64,000 nucleotides of DNA from Amia ocellicauda (lineage: Eukaryota; Chordata; Actinopteri; Amiiformes; Amiidae): the NCBI RefSeq assembly GCF_036373705.1, contig NC_089856.1, positions 32,460,298 through 32,524,297 of the forward strand. The letters run 5' to 3'. Within the stretch, counting starts at the first letter, position 1. The number at the start of each line of letters is the position of its first letter. This document shows, one piece after another, positions 63,511 to 64,000 of the stretch. Under the pieces are notes generated by a model. The model did no database searches and had not been told where the DNA came from. It saw nothing but the letters and a program-made list of their open reading frames with translations. Made by a program: the position numbers and the translations under genes.

Positions 63511-64000
63511 GTGAGCTATGGGACCTGGGGCTTAGTTAAGGGTTTTGTGTCATATAAGAAGATTCTTGCATAGAAACAGGGCACACACAGGGCTGTGATG
63601 CCGTGCAGCTTTTTCGTATTCTAAAGTGGATACAAAGTCAGCTATCTACAATACAATAAGCTCAGTTACTTATCTCATCTTTTTATACGCATTTATTCAA
63701 AGCAAATGAAAAAACAATGAACCTTCCACTCCCACTCTGCATTCTTACATTATTTCTTATTATGGAAAAACACACTGAACCAAAAGGATCTTTCCATCTG
63801 TCCACAATTAGCAGATGGCTGAAGACATTTATGGCCCTAGGAATTAATGTTGTGCGTGTAGTTGGTTAACAAAATAACAAAAAGCCTTTGTGTGATAATG
63901 CTGATTTTTATTTGGTATTTTGTAAATATGGTGTCATGTTATGAAACTGGAATAGTGATGTCATAAGTCTGTATTATTACTTCATGTAGTTTTCCTGTGG

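Noticed and set aside
1..64000. CRISPR arrays, bacterial operons, phage or toxin systems
   Set aside because: None seen; spliced vertebrate genes and eukaryotic repeats account for the structured parts of the window.

Overview
The window looks like nuclear DNA of a ray-finned fish. The genes are intron-rich with ordinary GT-AG junctions, promoters of two genes are CpG-rich, and the DNA between them carries Tc1/mariner pieces, tRNA-derived SINEs with a fish-type 3' tail, a decayed non-LTR retrotransposon and long (AT)n tracts. I cannot name the species. All four protein-coding genes lie on the + strand.

Layout. (1) 1-3584: 3' part (exons 4-11) of an intestinal-type alkaline phosphatase gene, cut by the left edge. 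(2) 5678-12736: a second, complete alkaline phosphatase gene in tandem, 11 exons, 527 residues. (3) 12737-16869: intergenic, with a decayed Tc1/mariner element that itself carries a nested SINE/L2-tail insertion, and two tandem X-box-like motifs. (4) 16870-27430: ppp1r2 (protein phosphatase inhibitor 2), 6 exons, 205 residues, with a CpG-rich promoter. (5) 27431-31852: ppp1r2 3' UTR, a retrotransposon remnant, a SINE and the acap2 CpG-rich promoter. (6) 31853-63510 and beyond: first eight exons of acap2, covering the BAR domain; first intron about 21 kb. The PH, ArfGAP and ankyrin exons lie past the right edge. The ppp1r2-acap2 neighbourhood matches the human 3q29 pair as I remember it.

The genes do not form one pathway: two are GPI-anchored ectophosphatases, one inhibits PP1, one regulates Arf6 and endosomal membranes. 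Most repeats are ordinary.

The most notable observation is in the two alkaline phosphatase genes. The intron that interrupts the metal-binding VEGGR segment has no GT-AG solution at the family's usual position in either copy. The conserved junction would require an intron starting ATAAGT and ending AA. The nearest GT-AG junction inserts one residue between two metal ligands. I saw no sign of a new multi-gene system.
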